From Pomphorhynchus laevis (Eukaryota; Acanthocephala; Palaeacanthocephala; Echinorhynchida; Pomphorhynchidae), in NCBI GenBank assembly GCA_012934845.2, contig WNNJ02000402.1, positions 1 to 64,000 on the forward strand: a DNA stretch of 64,000 nucleotides, read 5' to 3'. Position numbers and translations under genes: made by a program. Below, in pieces: positions 18,723 through 33,700 of this stretch. Positions within the stretch are counted from its first letter, which is position 1; each line of letters starts with the position of its first letter. The notes under the pieces were generated by a model. The model was given only the letters and a program-made list of their open reading frames with translations. It ran no database searches and was not told the origin of the DNA.

Positions 18723-21700
18723 GTAAGCATTATGTTTCTGTCTAATTTTTATTCAAAAATGAAACCTATATTTAAATCATATTTATAATAATATAAATAT
18801 TGACAAACAAAATAAATACAACAAATAAAAAAGATAAATAACCAACTAGCAAATATATTTTAATATATTTTGAAAATATAAAAATATTCCAAATTGTCAT
18901 AACATATTCCATGTACCACAAGAACATGTGTTAGCTCATAACACTTATGTAATTGTGAAAATAATAAATCTCTATATAGTTAAGGTGAGTGAATGCATGC
19001 GATTTACGAAATCGAAATTGTTAGGCAGTTTACGAAATCAAAACTGTTATGCATTTTTGAAGCTTTTAGTCAGAACATGTGATTTAAGTGTTTGATAAGG
19101 ATGTACCTGTTCAAGTTGATGCTGCCAATTCAGAGACAATAGGTCTTGAGGCACATTTTTGCGTATGGACTTTGTGAAGAACGATATAAATGTAAAGAAT
19201 TCGAGCGTATGATGGGTATAAATATAAGTAGTGACCTGGAGATGTTGTAGCATAGAATCCAAGAAATATTTATAAGCTTTACGTAGCTCACGCATTGCAT
19301 ACTTCTATATATAATTACTTGTCACTTAAAATTTTTTGAAGAGAGATATCATACAACTGATAAATGGGAAGAACCTGAAACGTAGAAGAAAAAATAATTT
19401 TCTCTTTTGCTCAGTAGTTTCAATTAAAATTACTATATTTAATCATAGATGTTGTCGATATAATCGTATAAATATGTAGATATTGACTAACCGAGCCAAA
19501 TTCAAAAAACGAAAAAATATTTCTTTAAGCTTGCGGTGTGAGCCTTCTTCAGTAATTTAGCATAGCGTTACTTTGTGCTATTTCAACTGACGAAATCGTA
19601 ACCCGAAATATTTACTTTTGAATAAATTATTCTTGTATTATCACTTAGTATCTATATTGGTTCAACACTTAACATCTAAATATAGTAAGAATCTCCACGA
19701 ATTTCGGCACGCATCGGTTACACTGCAAACAATATACGAGGAAGTGGTGCACATATTACTGAATAAACAACTGTCCAGGATTTATCACTTCAGTTGATAG
19801 ATTATTGCTAGTTAATTCAAACATATAACAAATCAAATTAACTTACTGAGATACGTATTAAATATAATTATAAATTTGAAAAAAAAGAAAAAAAATAAAA
19901 GTCAATTTTTATGAAATGATAAATAACATACGATATATCGGAATAAGGATTAGAAGTCATCCGTAGGAACTGCTATCAAGGTTCGGACTCTATTCCTCCA
20001 CCCAACATGGCAGTAAGGCCAAACACATTCTAATGACGTATTTGCTCTGACGAAATTTGATTATCTAGTATTATATTCTAATACAAAGTATATTATTTTT
20101 TATCCATCCATAAAAATTTTCCGCTAATGATTTTAAATTTATTTTTAATATTATTGTGTTTATTTATATATTTTACTATTTTCTGTTTAATGGTATTTTT
20201 ATAGCAACCTAGTTTAAAATATGCATTTATTAAATTATTTAAATGATTTTGAAGAAAGCTAATATAATTACAAATTGTTGCAATTCGTAAATAAATATTT
20301 CAAAATAAGTAGGTATATCAAATTTAACCAAGCTTTCTTTTGCAATTTATTTAAATAACGTTTTAGGGTTACCTCTTCGTTAGTAGCACAATACAATATT
20401 CTATTGTAATGTGCTAAGCGATTTAGTTTCAAGCGATTTTTCGCAATAACAATTTATATATAGATTGTTTTTTTACGGGATCATGAAGATCTATTGAAAT
20501 CGGGACTGGTGATCATTTGATGGATGGTTATTCATGTATTGAATAGTTGCTAGGTCACACAAGGTGACTTTCGCATTGAAAACCAGCTACAAAATCCTTC
20601 CTTCATGATATTCAATTCCATACACCCTGACTACTAACGGCACCATTGCCACAGCCGTTTTCGTTTCGCCCGCTTTTTGCCACATGTTGGTAGCCCCGGG
20701 CTCGTCAGAAGGCTGACTACCAACTCTTCTCCTTTTGAAACTTGACTTATCCGAGATTCGAGCTGTCGCTCACCGTACTTGGCTTGCGCTCTTGACTGCT
20801 AGGCTACGAATCCAGGATTACCAGATTTCACACAGTATATGAAACCTTCCATCATGATCTCCAGAAAACTGCATTGTCCGAGATGCTCTATGGCATGCTT
20901 ATTATATATTGTTTCGTGCGGGATCATGAAGATCGATTGAAATCAAGACTGGTGATCCTTTGATGGATGCTTATTTATGTATTGAATAGTTGCTAGGTCA
21001 CACAATGTGACTTTCGCATTGAAAGCCAGCTACAGAATCCTTCCTTCATGATATCCAATTCCATACACCCTGACTACTAACGGCACATTGCCACAGCCGT
21101 TTTCGTTTCGCCCGCTTTTTGCCACATGTTGGTAGCCCCGGGCTCGTCAGAAGGCTGACTACCAACTCTTCTCCTTTTGAAACTTGACTTATCCGAGATT
21201 CGAGCTGTCGCTCACCGTACTTGGCTTGCGCTCTTGACTGCTAGGCTACGAATCCAGGATTACCAGATTTCACACAGTATATGAAACCTTCCATCATGAT
21301 CTCCAAAAACTGCATTGTCCAAGATGCTCTATGGCATGCTTATTATAGATTGTTTCGTGCGGGATCATGAAGATCGATTGAAATCGGGACTGATGATCCT
21401 TTGATGGATGGTTATTTATGTACTGAATAGTTGCTAGGTCACACAAGGTGACTTTCGCATTGAAAACCAGCTACATAATCCTTCCTTCATGATATCCAAT
21501 TCCATACACCCTCATATATATACTAGGATTTTAATACTAGTTTAAATATTCTTGATCAGTAATTACTTACAATATTATTTTCCTGAAGAAGGTCACTAGT
21601 TATTCGAAAGTTTGAATAAAACGATTATCTTTGTGTTTCCAGTTTGACTTAAAGTCCTAATATTAATATACACAAGTATCCGTGAATGGATCCCGGAGCT

Positions 21701-24700
21701 GATTTTAATAAGTAATCTAAACTATATATAAAAATAATAAGTAATCTAAACTTTATATATAGTTTATATATGCCTCATTAGTTGCAGCAATACAATGTAC
21801 ACACATAAAAAGCATACTATATAGATTAAAGCAGAAAGAATTCACTATATACTAATTGCATGACGTAGCTTGCGCTTTCGAAATCAATGCAATCCAGTAA
21901 ATTCTTTTCAGTGTAATAGACATCAGTGGGATCACTAAATGACCAATATAATAAATTACAAAAGAAACAGCACCGCCGCCTGGGATCCTCCGAGGACCAA
22001 TAAATAAATTAGAGATTTGATTCAACCAGGACTGTCTATTACACCTATCTGATTTTCTCTATATATAGAGAATTTCATGCTTCTACACTGCAAGACGTCG
22101 TACCGTTTCGGCTTCTAGAAGCCTCATCAGTTGCAGCAATACAGTGTATACACATGAAAAACATACTATATATAGATTAAAGCAGAAAGAATTCACTATA
22201 TGCTAATTGCATGACGTAGCTTGCGCTTTCGAAGTCAATGCAATGCAGTGAATTCTTTTCAGTGTAATAGACATCAGCGGGATCACTAAATGACCAATAT
22301 CATATATTACAAAAGAAAAAGCACCGCCGCCTGGGATCCTCGCAGGACCAATAAATAAATTAAAGGTTTGATTCAACCAGGACTGTCTATTACATCTATC
22401 TGCTTTTCTCTATATATAGAGAATTTCATGCTTCTACACTGCAAGACGGCGTAGCATTTCGGCTTTGAGACGCCTCATCAGTTGCAACAATACAATGTAT
22501 GCACATGAAAAACTTAATATAAAATTATATCTAAACATAGTGATATATAAAAATATAGTGATTTATTTATGAGTACACCGTTTGGTGTGCCTGACCAGGA
22601 ACACCCAACGATGTACTCATAAATAAATCACAGTTTTTCTCATGAGGATACATAAACACCAGGCAGCATTCTATATATTCTTATCAACCAAGAAATAGAA
22701 TGGAATTATTTTCGCAAAATCAATGTCACTACGTATGCCCAGTCATCCTAAGTGTGACGACAAACTTTAACAACGGTAGTTGCGTTTCGCACTAACGGAG
22801 CTCGTCAGGACCGACTTCAATAATCATCCATAGACACCTTAACACACACTTAAACAGTGTTTAAAGCTCGAAAAGCAGAACTACCCTTATTCTGAATCAT
22901 CAGAGGGAATTTAGCATAAACTCTGTGCATGACAGTGCGTATTGTAGTTTATCCAATGCATCAGGCACTAAATTCGTTTTAATAGAAATGTTGTTTTACA
23001 GGGACACTTTAAAGTGTACAAATATATAAAATATAAGTTGTTGTTACATATGCCCTGGGACACCCAATGGTGTACTCATAAATAAATCACTATGCTTTCC
23101 TCATGAGCAGGCATAAACACCAGACAGCATTCTATATATTTTCATCAGGCCAAGAAATAGAACCGAATTATTCTCCCAAAAGCAAAGTAAAGGCTCATGT
23201 GATTATTATGGAGAAAAATTACGATAATAATGAGAATTAATGATTCTTAATCCAAATAATCCTTAAGAAAAAATGTAAACAGCTGCCTAAATGATTACTT
23301 ATGAATGTTTCTATATGTGTATGATACATTACGAGTTGAATAATATAATAGTTTTGAAATAATATACTTTAATATTTAAAATAAAATTTGTAATTCAAAA
23401 TTTTATTTTGAATTATGTAACCACATTCATCTCGTAGTTTGAAATTACTCATCTCTTAGCATCATTTAGTTTGAAACACTAGTAGTTAGTTGAACTTCCT
23501 CATATTCTCTTAAAATATAATTTGCTGTTTTTACTAAATAGTCGATCCATATGTACCAATGGCTACGGACGCAATTAAAAATCTCGAACAGTCCTATCCG
23601 AGTCTTACAAAATCGTCTACCGAGGTGAGACTTTCCGAGTTAATTTATTTTTTGTAATATAAAAATTATTTTTAATAGAAGGTAAGTTAGATAAATTATC
23701 ATGTTTAATAAATTAATAAATGATAATTATTAAAATTATAATGCTATTAAATATTATAATATTATTAATAATATAATCTTTGCATATTCAATCGTCTTTT
23801 TGCTTTACTTTTTGGCATACACTAATCTAATATAGTATTAACGTTTTGTGGCCCTTCAAAGTTTTCTATTTATCCTTGAATTAGAAAAAGATATGTTGGT
23901 TTCTTAATTCTATGATAGAAATGCCATGGCTAATGTACGTTCCTTAAATGTTACGTACATTAAATATTCCTGATGATCTTTTATCACCAGGATTATTTAA
24001 CGTTAAAATATAAGAAAATTAAAAATTATAAAGTAATTACTAAGTAATATTTCTAACTCTCCTTAAATATTCCTGATGATATGTCATCATCAGGATTATT
24101 TAACTTTGAAATACAAGAGAATTAAAAGTTATAAAGTAATTACTAAGAAATATTCCTGACCTTCCTCAAATATTCCTAATGATCTGTCATCGCCGGGATT
24201 ATTTTATTAGAAAATACTGGATAATTAAAAGTTACAATGTATAAAGTTTAAATTCATTTTGTATAATCAATGACGGCTGAAACAACTCGATGGCGGCGGT
24301 TTCATTAATAAAGTGTTTTCTATACTTGCTCTCCCGTCAAATTATTTTCACGTGCCTTCAGCCACGCATAAATGGTATGCAGACGATGTGAATGTCGTGG
24401 GATCAGTCGGAGCATGCCTTTCGGCTCTAAATTTTGTGATAGCAGAAGGTCCGGCTTACGGCTTCCACTGTAACCCCTCAAAATGCTGCCTTCTCGTTCA
24501 CCCCTCTGACGCCAAACACGCGGAAGAGGTTTTTGCTATTCCACAATTTTGATAAGATCAGATGGAACTGAAATCTTTGGATCTCCAATAGGCTCAAAAG
24601 AGTTTACAGACGAGTGGATCGTCAAAAGGGTCCGAAATTGTGTCGCTTGTAAACCGCTTGGCCGAGGTAGCCGCAATTGACCAACAGTGTGCTCACGCTT

Positions 24701-27700
24701 GTTTAACTCACTCGATTCAGCACAGGTGGGTGTTCGTCCTAAGGACATGTCAATTTGATCGTGTCCGTCTAAATCCTGTGGAGATTGCAATAAGGAACAC
24801 TTTGCTTCCTTAAATATGTGGAATACCACTAATATCGGATTCCCTCAGACAGGTTTTCAGTCTCCCAGTAGGAATGGGTGGATTGGGAGTCCGCGATATA
24901 TCAGTGATGCACGAATTAGAACACGGTTAATCTCTATTGTTATTTCATACATTGAAATCTGTTGACCCGAGTGAAGAAACAATGCAAGATATGATTAGAA
25001 CGATTGTTCGTCAGAAGTCAAACTTTTGGGCGGCGATTCTTGAAAGCATTAAGGCGTCTGCACCATCCATATTGCTCAACACCATCCTATACGCCAGGAA
25101 AAAAGGTGCCTCATTGTGGTTATTTCCAAGGCCAATCGAAAGTGAGGACTGTCGCCTTTCTGCTCGTGAATTTCGAGACGCGATAAATTCAAGATATGGC
25201 TTCACGTGTTCAGACGTCCCGTTATCGTGTATATGTGGACAACCAAACAATGTGGCACATGGATTGTCGTGTAAAAAAGGTGGTTTGCCAATCACTCGCC
25301 ATAATTTACTACGCGACATAATAGCAAGATATTTGAGCAGGGTTTCTTCGTGCGTAGCGGTCGAACCCGTCCTAGCTCCAGTACACCCATCGCATGTATT
25401 TGATTCGCCTAATACAACAAGAGATCGAGACGCCCGCTCAGATATAGTATGTACAGGTCTGTTGGGAAATGGAAATGAGCGGTCCTTCATTGACATCGTC
25501 GTATTCAACTCCAATGCTCCTTCCTATTCCCGGAGAACCCCTGCCAATGCACACGGTTATCACGAGATGAGAAAAAGGAATCGATACTTCGAAAGGATAG
25601 TTGATGTGGAGCGAGGGAGTTTCTTTCCACTAACTTTTTCGACGAGTGGTGTTGCAGGAATTACGGCAAAATTCGTCATAAGGACAATTTCGGAAAGAAC
25701 GGCGGATAAAACAGGCAGGAAATATATTATCATTGCGTCGGAAATTCGCAGATCAATAAGCGTTGCCTTGGCCAGGGCTTCATCTCGTTGTCTAAGAGAT
25801 CCGCGCTACCATATTCCCGGTTCCTAATAGTTCACCAGCACCCGTCAATTCGACATTCCTACGCAAATATTTTCATCGCAGAATCCCTCTTCGTGCCAAG
25901 ACTCTGGACTTTAAGGCCACTCTGCCAAAACATGAGATATTAATTTGTTGATATGCATAGCAGATTTTGCGATAGACTTGGAGAAGTTTTTACGAGGATT
26001 GACGAATTTTCTCATGTTTAATTATCAATTTTTTTATTATAACAAATTCAATTATAAAAAAACTAATACTATAAAAAAATATTTATTAGTGGAGAGAGCG
26101 AAGAAAATATTTATTTAATCTCGAATTTTCAATAGCATACTGCTATCATCAGGAGTAAATGTTACAAAAAAATATTTTTACAATTTTAGTATTTTCAAAG
26201 CTATCAACTGCATACTTCGTTTGGCGCAGCAGAACGAAGTATGTTCTGCTGCGCCAAACGAAGTATGTAGTTAATAGCGTTGAAAATACTTAAATTGTAA
26301 AAATATTTTTTGAAACATTTACTCCTGATGATGATATCAGTAGGCTATTGAAAATTCGAGATTAAATAAATATTTTCTTCACTCTCTCCACTAATAAATA
26401 ATCCAATATAAGTGAACAATCAATTTATAATATAAAAAAATATTTAATCTATATTTATACCCTTTTGATAGCATTTTCCTTAATTCATTGTTTTCAATTA
26501 ATTCTAGATTATGAGTGCATATATGGTCATTTATTTTATCAAAATTAAGACTTTTGCAATTGCATTCAGTTTCTATAGTTTCTAATATTATCGTTACATT
26601 GCGTCTGGCTTAGCCAAACGCAATGGCTGAACTATTCATTGATTAGGAATTTAGTGATTTTTTGAAATGATTATGTTTTATAAACTTTATGATTTACAAA
26701 TTTAATTTTTAAAGAAGTGTTATAAACTCGAAACACGTTGGCTGTAATTTAAGACTAAATTATTCTGGATTAATTATTATTCGAACTTAATCTTGATCAT
26801 TCTGGTTGTTAATTAAATATCGTTATCACGAAGTGTTTAGATCACTAAAGAGTTTACTACTTCTATTTCAAACCAAATTCCGGACTCAATCAAACAACAA
26901 ATAAAATCGTGTATTTTGACATCAATTAAGGGTATAATGGAAGGTTTGAAGAAAATAAAGACATCTGAAGGTAAAGTTTGACAATATTTCCATATACTAG
27001 GACACTAATTAATGAATATTCGGAGAGTTTAAAATTTTAAAGATTTTATATTGCTTTTATACACTCTTTGTAAAAAACAATTGTGTTAAGTGCATTACAT
27101 AACTAGAATGTAAAACATGTAAGCCAGTCCTCCTCTGCATTCAGTAGTGGGAGGGATCTGGCACTGATGAGTCATTGTGATGACGAAACGGCATTCGTCA
27201 TTCTTTCGCGTCTGGCTTACATGTTTTACAAGAAATTCACGCGGAATGGTCTCACTCTCCTTAAATAACTAGACTGGAAAAGCTAATTTTTGAATAGATA
27301 CTCATCTACACTGTATGCTTTTAATATTCAATAATCGGATGTATTACTTTATTTTATTAATGGTCGTCAATGTTTATACAAATCAGTTAGGTTTGCATTA
27401 TTGGTAATCAATTACTATTATCATTACATACATTACATTCTTTGTTAATTAAAAAGTTATATATTATGTTGTATTCACTTATCTCTTTTACATATCGTAG
27501 TCTTCGTTCGCTAGTTTAATTTATACAGACGAACTTTTAAATGACGAAATTAACGGCTATCCGTCACTTACAAGTTCACAAAGAACTAATTAGCAATAAA
27601 TTAGAATAAATTGGAATTTTACATAAATTGATGTAGTCAATTTAGTATCAAGATATATAAAATGAAACATTTAAACAGAAAGAAACATTGGGGTAAATCA

Positions 27701-30700
27701 ATGCCATGGCTTAGATCCTCTGATGAAATGAGATCAAATCGCTATCATCTAAAAATTAAATAGGATATACAATTAATGCTCTTGTGGAATGCCTACGCAG
27801 CAAAATCAAAATTGTAAATTTGATAAAAAGATTATACGGGTGCAAATTATATTTTACTTTTATTTTCTACATGAAATATGCAAGTTAATAAAACCACTGC
27901 GAATTGATAGATATCTAGCCGAGACATAAGTTAAAAACGTTGCTTATGATTGAATTAAAAATAAAGTCGATATGTGATGTGAAATAATGCCAAATCACAA
28001 TTACTAGTTGTGATTAAAAATAAAGTCGATATGTGATGTGAAATAATGCCAAATCACAATTACCCGATGCTATGTTGGGTAGAGGAGTTAGGGGCCGAAA
28101 CCTGATAGCATAGCAGTTCCTCCTGATGACCTCTAATTCTTATTCTGATACGACGTCTGTTATTTATTAGTCAATTCATAAAAATGACGTTTATTTTAAA
28201 TTTCAATTTTTTATTTTAACTTGATTTAAATTATAGAAAATCTAAAAACAATTATTAATTTTATTATTTAATTATTACTTTTTGATTTAGCATTATTATG
28301 TTTTGATTAGTTTATAATATTATTAAATACGTAGACTCAGTTAGCTGATTTAAATATTCACTAGTAATAGTTAATAATGGTTAGTACCACAAGTATATTC
28401 TATAATGGAAGACTGATTATTAATGTTGAAGAAATTGCAAGGTAGGGAATTTATTTGAAAAATTTTACAAATTTTCAGTGATATAATTTCAGTGATTATT
28501 AATGTTAATGTTAATATTAATGTTAATTGTCTGTACATATAATTTAAATGCTCAGAGGCAACATTTGCAAGATGATTTACTGATGACGAATCACATTCTA
28601 GGGGATTACAGCCTATGTATTGGCCCTAAGTGCTAGTTCTCGACTTGCACCTAGGGCCGCTAGGTGCAAATCGATTAAGTATTAAGCTGGAACCAATTGC
28701 CAATTACAATTTTCGTGGAACGGCCTAGACAACGTATGTTCGACATTCGTCTATCAACGGATAAATAATTCTCTGGCATGAATCAGTCGTAGGATAGTCC
28801 TTTCATAGACTATATCAGATCTCTCCGATGTTTTCAACATTGGATTGGACAATGGACGAATAGGCGGAAGAGAGTAACGGAGGCATGTTTCTTTACAGTA
28901 GCGATGCTGGATTATCAAACATAATCCAGCATCAAACGGGAGAAAGCCGAGCAAATAAAATCAATCCGATGACTCCAACGGCATATTGGACAATGGACGA
29001 AAAGGCGGAAGTCTCGGAGAGCTGCTTCCTTACAGTAGCGATGTTGGATCATCAAAGGATATCGGGAATGGGATAGAGCCGAACAAACAAGCCAATACAA
29101 TGAAAATGACTAGCAACAAATTTACAAAATATAAATTAAGTGTGAAGAACAATGGCAACTAACCACTGACCGGAGGAGTTTTCATTGTTGAATGCCGTGT
29201 GATCAGACAGTTGTACGGAGACAGCGAAAGAAGCATCAACATCCGGAGCGGACTAGTCTTCATGTAGGAACGTGAAATGGCATCTCGCTGGCGGGGAACG
29301 AACCAGAATTAGTTGAAGAGATGGTTCGCTTCGGTCTAGAAATAATCGGAATGACATCAAAATTGATCAGATAATTCACTATTCTTGAACTGGAACTAAA
29401 CTTTTGGATCAAGGTTGGACCTTGAACTATTCGGGATTTACTAACGGAAAGCGGCGGTAGGCTGGTGTAGGGATACTTACAAGTTCTTGTTTGTCGTTCG
29501 TGGTAGAGATGTTTTCCCAGTGAACTAAATGCTGGCGTCTTCGAGACTATTAGTTATAGATGGAAAGGGGATAACTGCTGTGTGTGGGTATGCTCCCAAC
29601 ATTATTTCGGAATATTTAGTCTTCGTGTAAGATCTTCATGCTATGCTTGATAATACTCCTCGTTCTATTGGGTAACTTCAATGCTCGTGTTGGTAGCGAC
29701 AGTAGCACTTGGAAGGGAGTGTTAGAGAGGAACTGAGTTTTCGATCTGAATGAAATTGGTGTTGAATTATTACACTTTTGTTCTCTTAACAATTTGTGCA
29801 TAACCATCACCATGTTTGAACATAAGGAGATATACATAGATGCACATGGCATCAAGATTCTCTCAGTCAAAAATCAATGATCGATTTGGTAATAGTTCCA
29901 TCTGATCTGCGACGTTATGTTCTAGACACTCGTGTGAAGAGATGAGCTGATCTGTAAACTGATAACTATCTTGTAGTTAGTAAACTTCGATGGCAGGATT
30001 GGATGCTAGACAAGCCTGGTAAACCTTAACGTTGTGTTAAGGCATGCTGGGAGCATTTTGCAGATGTTTCTGTCAAATAAAGTTTTTCTGGCTACATCCG
30101 TGATGACTTCTCTCGGTTGCCAGAAGAGGTGAAGAGCATAGATCAGGAATTGAATATGTTCAGATCCTCGCTTGCCAAAGCAACTGTGAAAAGTGGTGGC
30201 TCGAAGACGTTAGGTACATGTCGCAGAGGAAGTCCTTGAACTGCTTGGTGGACACGAACAGTTAGAGATTTCGCCTAACAGAATAAGCTGGATTATAAGA
30301 CAACTAAATTTGATAAATAAGTTGAAGCTGTAGACAAGTACCGAATGGCAACGAAAGCTTCAGCTCGAGCAATCACCGAAGCGAAGAAGGCGGCTTCTGA
30401 TAAGTTTAGAGAGCACTTATAACTTGATTATTGGACGATCAAGATCATTCGTGTTTGAAAGCAAAAAACTCTTTTAACTCTGACAAAAAGAGAATTTATG
30501 CTGATTGGCATTGAAGAAATTCTGGGTTGTTGGAAAAAGCATCTTAGAAGTCTCCTTAATCAGGTAGATATGCATTCTCTTGTAGAAGTAGAGCCTTTAG
30601 AACCAACGGAAGAGCTCATCTTTATGGAAGATGTTATTGCTGTTGCTAAAATACTTTGTAATGTCAAGTCTTCTGAAGTAGATGAATTGGATCTATAGCT

Positions 30701-33700
30701 GTAAAAATTCTCGATGTTGTAGGCATTAAATGGCTAATACGGATCTTCAACGTTGCATTTAAGTCAGGTAAGGTTCCTAGTAAGTGCCGAACTGGGGGTG
30801 GTAGCGATCTTTAAGAAAGGTAGCTAACGAGTGTGTTCCAATTATTAGGCATCATTCTCTTTAGCCAAACTAATAAGTTATTTGCTAGGGTTCGTGAGTT
30901 ATGGATACTGGCTTTAGCTGAAGGACAATTGCAATAGGTACAATACTACTTTCGTCCATCCGTTAGAATTAGGGATCCGCTCTTTACTTTCTCAACTATC
31001 CTTGAACGGTCTTAAGAGTTCGATCAACCGGTCTACATTTGCTTTGTAGATTTGGAGAAGGCATTTAATCGAGTTCCACGAGAGAGATTGTGGAAAATTC
31101 GCAGGGAGTATAGAGTATCACACTATCTTCGGGTTGTTATCGCTTCTCTGTATGATCAAAGTATGATTGTGTTCGTGTTCTAGGTAGGAAGTCTGAATCC
31201 TTTCCAGTAGGCGGTTGGCTTCGTCAGAGTTGTCCTTTATTTCCACTTTTGTTTATTGTTTACATCTACAAAATTACAAGACGGCTGCTCTGTCGAATGG
31301 CGGTCTTCAGTTCGGTTTCATCAGGACAGCATCTCTGCCTTTTGCAGATGATGTTGTCTTGTTGCTTCTTGTCCTGAGTACTTACATAGTCCTAAGGACA
31401 AAGAGACGTTGCCAGCTTACATCTGATTGAAGTGATATAAAACGTCCTGTCTTGCTTATCGATATTAAAACACTTAATAGATTTACTAGATCGATTTACA
31501 ATGGAATGCCGATCAGCATGGAGGTTGGTTAGTACCTCCAAGACTGTCTCTATGTTCGTCTCGGATTTAAGTGTCAATGTTAACTGGGATTGAAAAAAGT
31601 TCTTCCTTGTATGGATGACTTCAAGTATATTGTACAAATAACGCAGCAATGCGTTCTTTGTACAAGTCTGTTGTGGTTAAGCGGAAGTTGAGTCATCGGG
31701 TGAAGCTTTCGGTTTACCGCGCAATGTTTGTGCCTATTTTAATCTATGGTCATGAGCTTTGGGTTACAACCAAAAGGATAAGATATCGGATACAGGCGTC
31801 CAAAAATAGGTATCTTCGCCGTGTAACTGATCTTAGCCGTATTGAAAAGGTTTGGAATTCGAACATCCGGGATGGACTCGGAGTAATATCGCTGCTTTTC
31901 CACATCGAAGAAAGTCAATTAAGGTGGCTAAGACACGTTTTGAGGATGTCTATGGATTGTCTTCCTTGGAGATTTTTTTAGACCGGACTCTCTAGAAAGA
32001 TACCTCGATGTAAACGTTGAGAATGTTGAAGAGATTCAATATCGAATATGGCCGAATAACGCCTTGGGTCATCTGCGAGAGAACTATGGTCTATCGCCCA
32101 TGATCGCGATGTCTGGAGTAGTTTGGTTCGTACACCCGGATCAATGGTTGACAAAACAAAATCTTGTTACTTTTTTTCTCGACAAGAAACTTTTATTGTT
32201 GGATCACAGTCTGTATACAAATGAGATGTAGTCATACAGTAATAATTCAACACCACAAACGGCATGCTGTTTGCATTATGATGCCGGATACAGTCGGCAT
32301 TTAGTGATGCTATCTGTATATTGTATTATGTTACAAAATGCTATGAGAGGCAACTGATGAATTTTACCTGTTTTAATGTTAACGTCACGTTTCCAGCTTA
32401 CACTTTTGATCGAAGTGATATAAAGCGTCTTGTTTGGCGTATCGATATTAAAACACCCAAAATGTTATATATAGAAGTAATAGTAGAACCCGGAGTAGAT
32501 CGATTGATATATCATATATTGATCGATTGATATATCATATTACTTCTATATATAGAAGTAATAGTAGAACCCGGAGTAGATCGATCATGAACTTTGGACA
32601 GTTATCGAACATATAGTATATTGCTTAAACATAAATTATGTATTATGTCAAAGTTATTCTGAAAGAAAAATTTCGAAATTGTTGTTTACGAGGTGAAAGT
32701 ATGTTATCATGTAATCATGATAACCATGTAATCATAATTACATGATATTATGTAATCATGTTACGAGGATATATACTAAATATTCCGAAAAACGTCATTT
32801 TTGTGATGCATTCCAGACACAACATGATGGAAGTGATTTGCAGAAAATACAATTTTCATTTCAAGAGTGATCAGTTGATCAATCAACTTCTAGTAATTGA
32901 CTTTACGTATCCACAGGTGTGTTCTGTTACTGTAAATCGGAAAACTCCAAGTAGCCTCTTGATGTATTTGCCTCTTCAAATCATCACTTCTTACATACTT
33001 TTTTTATGATAAATATTTATATTGAATTTATAAATTGTTCGACACCATCGGAAATTCATATGTGGGGATTTTGTCATTTTGCTAAAATTTGTATTTAGTC
33101 GATCCTACAAAAATCCAAAACGGAATTGAATATTATTTATTCAAGGCGTTTCATTATTCAAGGTGTATTTAACCGCATACTATGTAAATAAATAAGGTTA
33201 ATAATGTGTAATGTTTTAGCATGATGCAAATGTCTTTAAATTATAGGAACTGCTAATAAAACATTATATTAAAAATAAAAAATTATATTAAAACTTATAG
33301 TTTTAGTAATTTTAGATTTCGTTTCTTTGTTTTGCAGCAAGCTCAATAAAGGATCTAGTGAATACTACTTTAATGGACTTTTCGCAAGTCAAAGACGTAA
33401 TCAACCACGCGACATCGCTGGCTAGCAATGTAACAGAAAGCGAAACAGCTACAAAGGCAGCGGCAGCATCTACTGAAGCGATACTAAATCAATTAGGGTC
33501 AGAAGCCAAAGAAAAATATGCATTATTACCTGTGAGTAAATAAAATATCTCAATGTCCATGTATAATATAGCATAATATAATATAATATCGACTTTTATT
33601 GATAATAAGGCACATTTTAATAAGACAAAATTCAGCTGCTGATTCAACAAATATGAACAGCAAGCAAACACCATAACTTTTAAAACTAACTTTTATAACT

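Larger units (their letters stand above)
20470..21505 (-). repeat. 440-bp tandem repeat with tRNA-like promoter and hammerhead core
   Basis: Two full units and a partial third (GGGATCATGAAGATC at 20478, 20920 and 21360; period about 441). Read on the minus strand each full unit holds a tRNA-like segment with A and B boxes and then, downstream, a hammerhead-like core. The layout matches SINE-like hammerhead elements such as Sm-alpha of schistosomes (known: pol III promoter plus hammerhead), though I cannot say it is homologous. The two full units differ by only a few bases: recent amplification. Confidence 0.75.

Noticed and set aside
28060-28150. CTGATGA and GAAAC in the family d PLE 3' region as a hammerhead
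   Set aside because: The GAAAC lies upstream of CTGATGA in linear order and no stem II joins them, in either orientation or permuted.
32758-33009. 83-aa ORF in intron 3
   Set aside because: No recognisable domain, no codon character, and it sits in AT-rich intron with no splice support.
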